A stretch of DNA of 64,000 bases from Diplonema papillatum (Eukaryota; Euglenozoa; Diplonemea; Diplonemida; Diplonemidae): positions 1 through 64,000 of the forward strand of contig JAPJBO010000798.1 in NCBI GenBank assembly GCA_030068145.1, given 5' to 3'. Under the pieces are notes generated by a model that was given only the letters and a program-made list of their open reading frames with translations, did not search any database and was not told the origin of the DNA. Of the stretch, positions 1-10,200 are shown in pieces. Position numbers and translations under genes: made by a program. Position 1 is the first letter of the stretch; every line of letters starts with the position of its first letter.

Positions 1-1145
1 TTGTACGCGTGGCCCTGGGTGTACTTCGGGACAAAATCATGGATGGCACGGCGGAAGCAGGAGGCAATGCGTTTGGCGAACTGGGTGTTGGTGGCCGGTC
101 TTTTGGCGAGAAGGGTCGCGCTCTCCTCATCCAACCGAAGCATCATCTCTTCCCAGTCTGCCCGTTTCCAGGAGAACCATGTAAGCCTGGGGGGCCGAGG
201 CTGCCTGTACCCCCTCGGAACCTCGAAGGCGACAGGGTAGTGGTCGGACTCCCAGGAGTCCAGTCTCCTCCAGTTGCGTATGAAGCCGGGGATGCGGGAG
301 GAGATGGCTACATCCGGGGATGAGTTTCTGATACCCGGCCTCGGCGGCATGGTGTGGACTGCGGGGTTGTTGCTAACCACTGCCGACACCTCGACGAGCC
401 AGTCCTTCAGGTTCCGTCCGCATGCGTTAATAGCCCCGTGGGACCAGTCCGGGTGGTGGGCGTTTAGGTCACCGGCGATGACGACGGTGTCGTCCATCGG
501 AAAGGGCTCCATGTCGAGGTTTGTGTGGGAGGATTTCGACGGTGGGTGGTATACGTTGTAGACCTGCAGTGCTGGGAGACCGATGCGGGTGATCTCGATT
601 GCCACGCATTCCGTCGTAGAATTACATAATCCCGCGGGGACAGGGATCTCTTTTACGTGCAGGTTGGACCTCACAAACGTGGCGACCCCACCGCCTAGGC
701 CACCTCGGTCCCGCCGAAACACCCTGTAACCGTTGAGAACTGGAGGAGGAGACTTGCTCGACAGCTTTGTCTCCTGCAGGAGGAGAATGTCCGGCATGTA
801 GGCGGCGATTCCTCGGCTGATGCTATCTAGCCCCCGAGACAACTTCTCGCGAGCGAAGAAGGAGTTGCAGTTGAACGAGATGAACTTCAGGGTAGAGAGC
901 TCGCCCCAACCGCGCTCGGGACGTCTGCGATTGGCCGCTGGGGGGAGTGCGGCGCTACGCGGTGGTTGAACGCCGGCCTGCTGGGCTCGGCGAGGAGCCG
1001 AGGGTTGTCCCGGGGGAGCCTGTCTCCGGGTGTTGGTGACTGGTGCAGGTGCCGGATTTTGGAGGGTTTGGGCGCCGCTCTCTGGGGTTGAGCTGGCGAG
1101 GAGGGGGGCGCCGAGGGGGGGATCTCCCGGGCGCGGGGGTAACCC
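1..1145 (-). CDS. LINE element 1 ORF2, 5' part: AP-like (EEP) endonuclease, truncated by window edge
   Basis: After the ORF1 stop (TGA, 1146-1148) the same minus-strand frame stays open to base 3. The first ~80 codons are Pro/Ala/Arg-rich. From about 896 downward an exonuclease-endonuclease-phosphatase (EEP) domain is readable: LKFISFNCNSF (first Asn motif), DILLLQETKL (catalytic Glu), a VYNVYHPP strand, VVIAGDLNAHHPDW (Asp/Asn), SSPDVAIS and WESDHYPVAFE (terminal Asp-His). In LINEs this enzyme nicks target DNA to prime reverse transcription. The RT would lie left of base 1. There is no Met codon between the TGA and the endonuclease core, so translation must come from readthrough, reinitiation at a non-AUG codon, or a frameshift. 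A full-length element is likely because every catalytic motif seen is intact. Confidence 0.85.
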
Positions 1146-4100
1146 TCAATGCTGTGAAAGAAGCGGAGGGCTTCCTTCTGAGGGAGACCCGTCGAAGCCC
1201 AGGTGGTCTGGTATCGACGGTCCCGTGGGCAGAGGCGTAGCCCCTGGTCTTGAGAGAGTGTCAGGGGGGAGGGGACCATTTGGTGGGGGTTGACCGGCTC
1301 CCCTGGCACGTGGAAGGTCCGCGCTGTGGGAGCGGGGTGGGGGGTACACCATCCGCGTGGCTCCGCGTCCTCCCCCTACGGCCCGCGGGGCGGGAGCGGT
1401 ATGGGCCGGTGCCGCAGTTGCTTGGTTCCCACATTGCGGTGCTGCAGCGTGAGGGGGCTCGGCCTGAGGCAACGGGGTGTCTTGTGCCTCGGAGGTCGGC
1501 TTTGTCTGGGGTTCGGCAAGGGGGCGACGACGAGGCTTGGCGCGGCGGTCCTTGTCGGGTTGGCCCTGCGAGCACGGAGGTTGCTGATCGGGGGGCGGAG
1601 GAGTGGTAGAAGGTGGCGTTGACGGCGCATGTTGCTCCTGCAGAAGCGGTTCGGGACGTCCGGCCGAAGGCGGTGCACTGGCATCCAGCTGGTGAGGGCA
1701 GTCGGGCTCGGCCACTCGGTCCGGGGTAGTGTCCCTCGCTCTCTCGCGCGTTGAGGCTGTCTTGGCGCGGCGGTCCTTGTCGTGCTGGCCCTGCGTAGGC
1801 TCCAGGGCGTCGGCTGCTCCCCCGTTGCCCGTTCTCACTGCGGATGTGTCGGACGTAGGTGGCAGCGAGGTAGGAGGGCAAGGGGGTTGCTGGGCGAGGG
1901 ACGGAGGGGCAGGTGGCGCAGGCGTCGCGTCCCCCTGCTGTCGGGGCGGTTCGGCACGTCCGACGGAAGGCGAGGCGCTGGCATCTGGTTGATGGGGGTG
2001 GCAGGGCACGTCCACGTGGTCCGGTGTCGTGTCCCTAGCTCTCCTGCGCGTTACAATCTTGGTACGGCGGTCCTTGTCGTGAACGCGGGTGCTGACTGTA
2101 GCCAGTTGGTCCTGCGTGGCCTCCAGGGAGACGCTCTGTTGCCTCACCGCCTCAGATAGCCGCTGGTGGGAGCTTTCCAAGTTGGTCCCGTGCCTGTGAA
2201 GGCCAGCGGCAAGCTCTGAGCGGGTGTTGGCAAGTGCCTCACTCTGTGCACGAATGTCCGCAGTAAGGTGGGCGAACTTCGCATTCATCCCCTCTGTAAT
2301 GGAGCGGAAGCCAGAGACGAGATCCTCCTGCGTTCTCTCCACCGCCTCCCGATAGCTGGACCGCAGCTGCTCCGAAATGGTCACAACGTGACTGACGGCC
2401 GCAACAAGGGCTTCCGGCTGTTCAGCGTCGGACCTCGGCGGGCGCGTAGGATGAGGGGTGTCGCCCTCAGGGAGAGCGTCACTTGGCTCGCTTACGACCT
2501 CCTCCGTGCTGTCGGCGTCAACGTCCATGACAGACGCATCTTCGGGGTGGTCGACAGCGGTAATGGTGAGTCCCCCGGCTAGTGCCTTACGACCCGAGCC
2601 CGAACGGTCGCCGAGAAGGTGTAGACCCGCAAGGATCTTCTCGGCCATGGCGGACCCGTGCTGTCTGCTGAGGACGGCAAGAGACGGGAGCTGGGGGGTC
2701 TCGCTTCCGGCGGAGGCGGCGGGGGCAGGGTCGCGGAAGGAGTCGGAGAGAGGCGGGGTCCCACTAGTCTGGAACGGCTCAAGGGGGCAGCGGGGGACTC
2801 GCTTGAACTTGAGCGTCAAGCCCTGGGCAGTCCGGAGGACTTCTCTCCCGGGAAGCGTCTCGGCCTTGACGATCCAAGTGAGGAAACGTCCCCCTTTGTT
2901 CGTCCGGAAAAGTGGGGTGGTTTCCCAGCCGAGGTCGCGGAGGTTGCTCTGGAGCGAGGTTCCGTTGGAGCGGCAGGGCACCCCCTGGACTTCGAAGTAG
3001 CCGACAGGTGGGGGCTGGGGGGGGAGTAGGGCCTTGGCGCGTTTGAAATCCTCCACCTTGACACGGATGCCAAGATCGCCTCGGCAGTAAGAGAGACCCA
3101 CGTGAAGGTCCGGGATGTGCGACGCGACCCTCATGGCCCCGGGGATTGTGCCGGTTCCAATGTAGATGATGCGATATTTGGCATCATGTCCGAGGGGTTC
3201 AAAGAAAGCGGTGTCAAAGCCGCTCGACTTGAGGACGCTCTCCGCCCGATCTTCTGGGACTGCGAAAACAGCACGTACGAATGTGATTGTGCGGCTCTTC
3301 GTCAGCTCCCGCTCCGCTGTCACGTCCCAGATCCCGTTGATGTGCTGGCGGCCGACGCTCTGGTGCAGGTGGTAGCGGGCTGTCGCGTGCCTGTGTTCTT
3401 GCACGTCGCTCCAGGGGACATCTTGGATCGGGATCGTGACCCGGAAGCGGGCCTCCGGAGTCTCCCAACCGGGGTATAGCCCGTCGCGAGCATCCTCCCC
3501 GTCGCTCCAAATTAACCCGCGCTTTCCACTATCCTTGCCCCCCTTCTCCCCCTTGCGGCCCTTAGTATCCCCTTTCTCGCCCGTGCGACCCTCCATGCCC
3601 CCCGGAAATGCGCGCGTTTCGCTGCTAGAGGTGCTTGAAGGCACAGCCGTCTTACTCCCCTTGGACCCCCGGAATCTGCTGTGTCCTCCGCCTCGGCCGC
3701 CCCCGCCGAGCACCCTGACCATTACCGTCAGCGTGTTGTCACGGGAGATCCCGTTCGCCGCGAAGGAGCTAGACAGGTCAATTCGCCTGTTCTCCAGCGC
3801 CACCCAGCACACCTCGGGGTCAAACCACGCCATCAGGGCGAAGAACTCCCCTACAACCTCGGCGCTACAGACGGTGTGGTGGCGGTGTTTCCCGGTTGGG
3901 TCCCGAACCCAGAAAGTGAGCGTATGGCTCGGCGGCACCAGTCCCTTGTCGTCACAGTCGGGCCCTTCTGGAAGCTGCTCGCATGGCGCGGGCGTTGTCG
4001 CGTGAGGCGTTGGTGTGGGGATGAGAGTTATAACAGGAGCAAGGGCAGGCGCCGGTTGGGAGACGGAGGTAGGAGGCAGCAGAGACAAGGAGGGGCCCGG

Positions 4101-5921
4101 CGGTGCAGGCGGAGCTGATGGCGGCCGCGACGCTGGAGTTGGAATGGGAGCGGCCAACGTCGGCGCAATCGCTGACCGTTGCGAACCCTGTACTACGGTC
4201 GGCGTGCTGGCAGTATCCGGGGAGTCGAGCCACATCAAGAAGATCGCCAGTGCACGGGCGCCCCTACGCCGGTCCGCTGCCCTCTGTAGCCTGCGCTGTC
4301 TCGCGGTCTGGCTCCGGAGTACGGAGCGAGGGGGCTGCGGAAGGCAAGGGAGGTGGGGCGTGTCGACGGCGTTGACCAAACAGTGTTGGTCTTGAGGTGA
4401 CCAAACAGTGTCGGCGGCTGTAATCGTGGATGGCCGAGTGCGAGGTCGGTCTTCTCGGCAACCGACTGCGGGGAACGAGCCGCGATGTCCGTGCTCGTAT
4501 CTGCCGTTAGCACCAGGAGGCGAGGGGTGGGCGGTTTCTGGCGGGTGTGCCATGACGGAGGCCTGCTCGGCGTGGACGCTCAACTTCGACACCGAGTCAG
4601 CTGGTGTTGGCAGGTTCGGCGGTTGCGGCGGCCCGTCGGAAAGGGTGAACAGAGGCGGGCGCGGGTGTGCTTGCCATACAACAGGGTCACAGACGACGAG
4701 CGCCCGTGCACGTAAGCACTGCGAGTACTGCGGGACGGCGGTCGACGGCGCATCTGTCGTCGGCACAACGGCGGGGCCTGCTGCCACTCGCACGACGACC
4801 GAGCACGTTGCAACCGGGACGTCGGAGACCGTGGCGGCGAAGCTGGTGGAGAAGGAGAACGTCTTCGCGCTATCGGGGCTGTCTGCAATCGAGGTTGGAT
4901 TGTTCATGAGATCGGGCACGCCCCGGGCCTCGGGCACGTGAACGACAGGGACGAGCACGTGAGCTACGTGGGGGAGCGGGTTGTCGTCGAGCCGCGGGCG
5001 TCCCTCGCAGCGGAACTCGACGATTCCGTCTTCTCCGCCTCGGAAGATGTTGACCTCGCTGACGCCGCCGAAGGTTCCGAGAGGCGCGTCGCACCGGCTG
5101 GCGTCGTAGTCGCCACCGTCGGGAGGTGTTGTGCACAACCACCAGCCGGTTAAGGCTAACGTCGTTACCGCCCAAGGGTTCTGCTCGCGGCAGTGCACGC
5201 CGGCGGCACAGCCGGCCGGCGCGTAGGCCGGCGTGTGGTAGCAGTTCCCGAACTCTTGGATACCACCAGATGTGCACGGTGCGGGAGCTGCTGTCTGAGG
5301 GACGGCGGACGGCGGCGCATCTGTCGTCGGCACGACGGCGGGGCCTGCTGCCACTCGCACGACGACCGAGCACGTTGCAACAGGGACGTCGGAGACCGTG
5401 GCGGCGAAGCTGGTGGAGAAGGAGAACGTCTTCGCGCTATCGGGGCTGTCTGCAATCGAGGTTGGGTTGCTCATGAGATCGGGCACGCCCCGGGCCTCGG
5501 GCACGTGAACGACAGGGACGAGCACGTGAGCTACGTGGATGAGCGGGTTGTCGACGAGCCGCGGGCGCCCCTCGCAGCGGAACTCGACGATTCCGTCTTC
5601 TTCGCCACGTCCATGCCGGAAGATGCTGACCTCGCTGACGCCGCCGAAGGTTCCGAGAGGCGCGTCGCACCGGCTGGCGTCGTAGTCGCCGCCGTCGGGA
5701 GGTGTTGTGCACAACCACCAGCCGGTTAAGGCTAACGTCGTTACCGCCCAAGGGTTCTGCTCGCGGCAGTGCCCGCCGGCGGCACACTTCGACAGGCCGG
5801 CGCAGCTGTCGAGCCTGCCAACGTCAGGCATGGCGCGGCGGTCTTCCCACATGAACGCGCTGCCGTCGGGTGGTGTTGTGCACAGCCACCAGCCGATTAA
5901 GGCTAACGTCGTTATCGCCAT
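1146..5921 (-). CDS. LINE element 1 ORF1: large nucleic-acid-binding protein with ubiquitin-like domain
   Basis: 1591 codons from ATG (5919-5921) to TGA. Approximate order: residues 1-395 hold two copies of a ~192-residue Cys-containing unit (WWLCTTPPDG ... EFRCEGRPR ... Thr/Pro-rich tail) that I do not recognise. Residues ~400-660 are Pro-rich linker. Residues 666-742 form a ubiquitin-like domain ending LGGGG. A collagen-like Gly/Lys stretch (TGEKGDTKGRKGEKGGK) follows. Residues ~820-1030 resemble the RRM-like ORF1 domain of LINEs and match the element 2 ORF1 around GYFEVQGVP / RFFLVKGVP. Residues ~1180-1290 look like a helical coiled coil. The tail is low-complexity with three repeats of DKDRRxK...RARDTTPD. 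ORF1 proteins bind element RNA. The N-terminal Cys units could instead be captured host coding sequence or translated promoter monomers. Confidence 0.75.
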   Translation of the reverse strand: MAITTLALIGWWLCTTPPDGSAFMWEDRRAMPDVGRLDSCAGLSKCAAGGHCREQNPWAVTTLALTGWWLCTTPPDGGDYDASRCDAPLGTFGGVSEVSIFRHGRGEEDGIVEFRCEGRPRLVDNPLIHVAHVLVPVVHVPEARGVPDLMSNPTSIADSPDSAKTFSFSTSFAATVSDVPVATCSVVVRVAAGPAVVPTTDAPPSAVPQTAAPAPCTSGGIQEFGNCYHTPAYAPAGCAAGVHCREQNPWAVTTLALTGWWLCTTPPDGGDYDASRCDAPLGTFGGVSEVNIFRGGEDGIVEFRCEGRPRLDDNPLPHVAHVLVPVVHVPEARGVPDLMNNPTSIADSPDSAKTFSFSTSFAATVSDVPVATCSVVVRVAAGPAVVPTTDAPSTAVPQYSQCLRARALVVCDPVVWQAHPRPPLFTLSDGPPQPPNLPTPADSVSKLSVHAEQASVMAHPPETAHPSPPGANGRYEHGHRGSFPAVGCREDRPRTRPSTITAADTVWSPQDQHCLVNAVDTPHLPCLPQPPRSVLRSQTARQRRLQRAADRRRGARALAIFLMWLDSPDTASTPTVVQGSQRSAIAPTLAAPIPTPASRPPSAPPAPPGPSLSLLPPTSVSQPAPALAPVITLIPTPTPHATTPAPCEQLPEGPDCDDKGLVPPSHTLTFWVRDPTGKHRHHTVCSAEVVGEFFALMAWFDPEVCWVALENRRIDLSSSFAANGISRDNTLTVMVRVLGGGGRGGGHSRFRGSKGSKTAVPSSTSSSETRAFPGGMEGRTGEKGDTKGRKGEKGGKDSGKRGLIWSDGEDARDGLYPGWETPEARFRVTIPIQDVPWSDVQEHRHATARYHLHQSVGRQHINGIWDVTAERELTKSRTITFVRAVFAVPEDRAESVLKSSGFDTAFFEPLGHDAKYRIIYIGTGTIPGAMRVASHIPDLHVGLSYCRGDLGIRVKVEDFKRAKALLPPQPPPVGYFEVQGVPCRSNGTSLQSNLRDLGWETTPLFRTNKGGRFLTWIVKAETLPGREVLRTAQGLTLKFKRVPRCPLEPFQTSGTPPLSDSFRDPAPAASAGSETPQLPSLAVLSRQHGSAMAEKILAGLHLLGDRSGSGRKALAGGLTITAVDHPEDASVMDVDADSTEEVVSEPSDALPEGDTPHPTRPPRSDAEQPEALVAAVSHVVTISEQLRSSYREAVERTQEDLVSGFRSITEGMNAKFAHLTADIRAQSEALANTRSELAAGLHRHGTNLESSHQRLSEAVRQQSVSLEATQDQLATVSTRVHDKDRRTKIVTRRRARDTTPDHVDVPCHPHQPDASASPSVGRAEPPRQQGDATPAPPAPPSLAQQPPCPPTSLPPTSDTSAVRTGNGGAADALEPTQGQHDKDRRAKTASTRERARDTTPDRVAEPDCPHQLDASAPPSAGRPEPLLQEQHAPSTPPSTTPPPPDQQPPCSQGQPDKDRRAKPRRRPLAEPQTKPTSEAQDTPLPQAEPPHAAAPQCGNQATAAPAHTAPAPRAVGGGRGATRMVYPPPRSHSADLPRARGAGQPPPNGPLPPDTLSRPGATPLPTGPSIPDHLGFDGSPSEGSPPLLSQH
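3696..3926 (-). other. Ubiquitin-like domain inside LINE element 1 ORF1
   Basis: 77 codons encode a ubiquitin-like fold. The first strand LTFWVRDPTGK lines up with the start of ubiquitin (hydrophobic strand, turn, T-G-K). The end, DNTLTVMVRVLGGGG, lines up with ubiquitin's final strand and its di-Gly tail, and VALENRRIDL matches the strand before it. From Leu668 to the second Gly it is about 73 residues, against 76 in ubiquitin. The GGGG is followed by RGGG and more protein, so any free form would need cleavage. The assignment rests on spacing and motif pattern. Confidence 0.65.
4740..5770 (-). repeat. Tandem duplication, ~576-bp unit, at the 5' end of element 1 ORF1
   Basis: The block containing TTACCGCCCAAGGGTTCTGC recurs at 5741 and 5165, an offset of 576 bp, and a third partial copy of the flank is at about 5885-5921. 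Both main copies keep the reading frame. Differences include a 9-bp in-frame indel (RHGRGEEDG versus RGGEDG) and single substitutions, as expected for coding repeats. Mouse-L1-style promoter monomers are the alternative. Confidence 0.8.
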
Positions 5922-6027
5922 GTGGAGGTTTGTTGTCTTTATTGTGTAAGTTCTTTTGGGAGGATACCAATAAAGTACCTACCCCCTACAAAATTGTACC
6001 CCCTACAAAATTGAATTTAACGGGAAA
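5922..6027. promoter_or_regulatory. Short divergent spacer between element 1 and element 2
   Basis: Only 106 bp separate the two divergent ORF1 start codons. The spacer is AT-rich and contains a direct repeat of TACCCCCTACAAAATTG (5980-6013 region) just before the element 2 ATG. A bidirectional 5' control region is possible. No defined promoter motif is visible. Confidence 0.4.
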
Positions 6028-7296
6028 ATGGCAAGAACCACAACGGGTGTCTGGGAAGCGTCGACAGGAGTGGTGGTTGAGATCCACCGGGCGGTAGAAA
6101 CGGTGCTTTTCGGAGATCAAGACGACTTGATCAAGGAAGTCAAGTTGCGACTGGTGAAATTGTTTGGTACAACGGCCCAGTTCAGGCTTGCAAGACCAGA
6201 AATCCGGAACGTCGGCTCGGGGGAAGTGTTTTCGATGCTCTGCTTTTCGGGGGCAGGTCTCGCTGAGAAGCTGCTACGGGGGTCCGGCCGCGAGAAGCTG
6301 TTCGTGAAAAGTCTAGTCTCTAAGGAGACATTCGAGGCCCGGAAGAAGTTCGACGTGGTGTGGATGAGTGGACTGGACGTGGGTGAAGCTGATGAAGCTG
6401 TCAGAAGGATGGGCCGCGTGGACGTGACACAGCACTGGGGACTGGTGGTCTCCAGGAGAGGTTTTGGGATACGTGTGGAAGAAGGGGCAGCGCACTTGGA
6501 AGCAGTGGTGGCTCTTGTTGGCGGTCAGACGGACAAGGGTCGCTTCTTCTTGGTGAAGGGGGTTCCGGCCACCGCCCGAAAAGAGCAGATCGCCCGAGCC
6601 TTGGAGAAGATGGGCTGGTCTGCCTTAGTTGCTAGACCCGTGGAAGCCGATGAAGGACGCCACTGGGTAGTCAAGAGTGTTGACGACCCCCCCAACGCCG
6701 AAGTCTACGTCGATGGCGCCCAACTCACTGTTGAACGCACCGACAGACCCCGCAACCAACCCCCAGTCGCCAATGATAGAACAAGCAACACCCCCACCGC
6801 CAAACCCACCGGTCCGACAATTCTGACGAACAACAAGTTCGTAACGCAGACTGAGCTCGAAAAGCTCAAACAATCAATCAACGCCCAAAACGACTCCTTG
6901 AGAAAGGAGCTCGCAAACTCCTTGGAGGAATCGGCGAAGACGCAGTCGTGCAAGATCGACGACGCGACCAAGACGCTGCGCAGCGACCTCAATCAACAGA
7001 TTGAGAAGGCGATGTCGAGGACGACGGCTGAGCTGGCATCGACGTTCGGCGTTATGCTGCGGCAGCAGCAGGATGACACTCGAGAAATGCTCCAATCTTG
7101 GAGGGAGGAAGATCAAAAGAAAAAAGGAAAAGGTTGTCCTTCGAAAAAAAAGTCACAAGTTGCGGATGACAGCACTGATGAAGACTCCACAGAGGAGCCA
7201 CCACCTTCCCGCCGCAAGAGGGAGGCAACCCCCCCAGAAGGAGAAAAAGTCAGACCAGTGGCTAAGGCCGGCAAGAAAGGAGGTAGCAAGCATTGA
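6028..7296 (+). CDS. LINE element 2 ORF1: RNA-binding protein
   Basis: 422 codons from ATG (AAAATGG context) to TGA. The N-terminal ~120 residues are an alpha/beta domain. Residues ~165-230 include RFFLVKGVPATARKEQ and an MGWSALVARP segment, matching the RRM-like region of element 1 ORF1. A linker rich in Pro/Thr/Asn follows. Residues ~270-365 form a predicted coiled coil (LEKLKQSINAQNDSLRKEL...), typical of trimerising ORF1 proteins, then a basic Lys/Arg tail. The stop TGA is preceded by CAT and followed in the same frame by ORF2. Expected role: coating element RNA and forming the retrotransposition particle. Confidence 0.8.
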   Translation: MARTTTGVWEASTGVVVEIHRAVETVLFGDQDDLIKEVKLRLVKLFGTTAQFRLARPEIRNVGSGEVFSMLCFSGAGLAEKLLRGSGREKLFVKSLVSKETFEARKKFDVVWMSGLDVGEADEAVRRMGRVDVTQHWGLVVSRRGFGIRVEEGAAHLEAVVALVGGQTDKGRFFLVKGVPATARKEQIARALEKMGWSALVARPVEADEGRHWVVKSVDDPPNAEVYVDGAQLTVERTDRPRNQPPVANDRTSNTPTAKPTGPTILTNNKFVTQTELEKLKQSINAQNDSLRKELANSLEESAKTQSCKIDDATKTLRSDLNQQIEKAMSRTTAELASTFGVMLRQQQDDTREMLQSWREEDQKKKGKGCPSKKKSQVADDSTDEDSTEEPPPSRRKREATPPEGEKVRPVAKAGKKGGSKH

Positions 7297-10200
7297 GTCA
7301 TCACATCAACGCTAGCCAACGCTTCTCTTCCTTCCTGCCGGACTGCACACCGCAAAAAACACGCATCCTCACACGGTGTTCCTTTAGCACGGTGTGGAGA
7401 CATACACCCAAACCCGGGTCCAAAAACGGTAGAAAACAGCTGGCTTCGAGTCCTCTGTTTTAATTGTCACAGCTGGAGGGTGAGGAAAGAGTTTGTTCTC
7501 GAACTCATCCAACGGTACAAACTGGACATCCTCCTGCTGCAGGAAGTGTTGATACCACCCGAAGAGGTCGTAATCGTTCCAGGTTTCAAGGTTGAACGCC
7601 GTGACCGGACAATCAGGAGAAACGGAACTGCAAAACCGACGGTAGCAGGTGGGTTACTCACGCTCGTCCGTGATAATATAAAATTTGAGAGAAAACATGA
7701 TTTTCAGCTGGCAAATGTAAATGACCCAACAGAAAGATTGGATGTGGAAGTATTCTTACCTGATGGCTCGTCTCTCAGGGTTGTCAACTTGTACAAACCA
7801 CCCATAGTACGGTCCAACCCGGGAGAGGAGCGTATTGACTACTTTGATCCGACTCTATTGCCTTCCTCCTCAGCCATCATTGGGGGCGATGTGAACCTCC
7901 ATCATCCCTTGTGGGAAAACAGGGCTACCACCAACCATCCTAGTAATCGACTTGCACCAATTCTGTTTGAATGGATACTTCAATCTGAGTTGGCCGTCTT
8001 GAACGATCCCTCAATCTCTACGCGACCACAATCAAATACGTCACCCGACATTTTTCTTGCACCTATCGAGTGGGAGTCAGCCAACTGGAGGGTACTGAAG
8101 CGGTCCGGTGGCTCAGATCATCTTCCAATGCTTGTATCTCTTCCTTGTTTGTTTCCAAATGAACCTAAACACGTGAATGACTTTGCCTGGGGCAAAGCCG
8201 ACTGGGGACAGTACATGGCGGATGTTGACTGTCAGCAGCGGCGCCTCAAATCAATAAATGACACTACAACGCTGGCGAAACGGTTTACGAAGTCATTGAT
8301 CTCGACGAGAGATAAGTGCGTGCCACGTTGTGGTAAAAGACGGGGTAATACCTGGTTTACTGAGGCAGTCAAGGAGGCTATGCAAGAAAGAGACTTGCTA
8401 CGTGCTGAGATTATTCGCAACAAAGTAGTTGGAATTTCGTGTAATGACCATGAGAACTCTCTTCAAGCAACCCAAAGTAGAATTAATGGACTGATCGCTG
8501 AAGAAAAAACCAAAACACTGGCATCGAATACCTCGCGACTCTCTCGGATCTCCACCATCAGACAGGCCTATAAAGCGATACAGGTGAGCTCGGAGGTGAG
8601 GCCTGACTGTGTGATTCCGCCACTTATCGTACAAGGAGAGACTGTCTTTGATGACAGGAAGAAGGCTGACTTAATGGGGCAATACCTAGCGAACGTCAGT
8701 GAAGGGGAAGAACTGCCGAGTTATGACAGAGCTTGTCACACAACAACGCAGGATACCCCACTCACAATGTCGGAGCTAGAATGGGGCCTCGCAGACCTGA
8801 AACCAACGACAAGTAGCGGACCTGATGGCGTCAACAACCTAATGCTGTTGAACCTGGGTCTTGAAGCCAAAGAAACATTACTGCGCTTGTTCAACATGTC
8901 ATGGTGTAAGGCCGTGGTTCCACGAGACTGGAAACTGGCCCAAATGATGATGTTGAATAAACCAGGAAAGCCCCCGGAGGATATTGACTCATATAGGCCG
9001 ATCTCCCTAACCAGTTGCCTGGCGAAGCTCTTCGAACGAGTAATTCACGTGAGACTACGGCACGTCTTGCATGACAAATTACATGTTTCCCAGGCTGGCT
9101 TTCAAAAGGGTAGATCAGCCGAGGAGCAAATCGCAGCAGTCCACCTAGAATTAGAGCAAGCATTCAATAACAATGAACACTCTGTGCTCCTTCTCTTTGA
9201 CATAACCAAAGCTTTCGATACAATCAACAAAGCAAAACTCATGGACAAGCTGAGCAGCTTGGGTGTGAAGGGCAAGCTACATTCCTGGCTCCATGCATTC
9301 CTACGAGGCAGAAAAGCATTTGTAAATGTCAACGGTACGCATGGAAAACGGTTCAAGTTAAACAAAGGGGTACCACAGGGTACAGTACTTGCCCCGCCAC
9401 TTTTTTTGGTGTACATAGAGTCACTTGCAAGAGAACTTGAAGAAAAATTTCCAGGGCTGTTCTTCGCGTTATTTGCTGATGATCTTGCGGTCGTTTGCAG
9501 ACATAAGGATGTTGCACAGCTCAAAGAAATGGTCCAGATAGTCACTGACACCATTGAATCCTGGGCCACCAGGTTCGATCTTACTCTCTCAGCAACCAAG
9601 TCTCAATTAATCCACGTGCCGCCCACGTCGGAAAGTACAATCGAACACTTCCCAATTAGCCTGAAGTCAACCCTGAAATTGACCACCCTGGACAAATCAA
9701 TTTTGCGGGCCATTGGTCTCCTCCCGGCAGACCTCTTTGACGAAGAAACGCTGACCTTCAAACTATCACAAAAAGCACTCGAGCACCAACAACTTCACTC
9801 CTTGGATGGGTTGTTGATAACAGAATGCAACGGGTTCGAGGTTCATGATTATGATACCCTTGCACAGGTTATGCGAACCCAAGAAAGAATTCTATTAGTT
9901 GTGTCCAAATGCATTCCCAACGTCACTAGTGCAAGATACCTCGGTGTTATCATGGACAACTCTCTTTCTTTTGACCCCCATGTACAGACAATTAGAAAAC
10001 GCTTTTACTCTCGCTTAGCTGTTCTAAATGAGTTGAAGCCCCGGCTAGCAATGAATCATCAAGAAATCCTTAGAACTCTGTATCTCACGTATTCCCTCCC
10101 CGTCCTGACATATGGCCTGGCGATTTACGGACACTCGATCAGCGATAGTAACATGAGCCTGCTCAAGGCTGATCACAATAGAGCACTCAGGATCGTGTCC

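Noticed and set aside
1146..7296. Reassigned TGA codon in this organism's genetic code
   Set aside because: No TGA occurs inside the conserved domains of any of the long proteins, TGG encodes Trp throughout, and element 4 and the RT-RNase H element end at TGA after complete domains.
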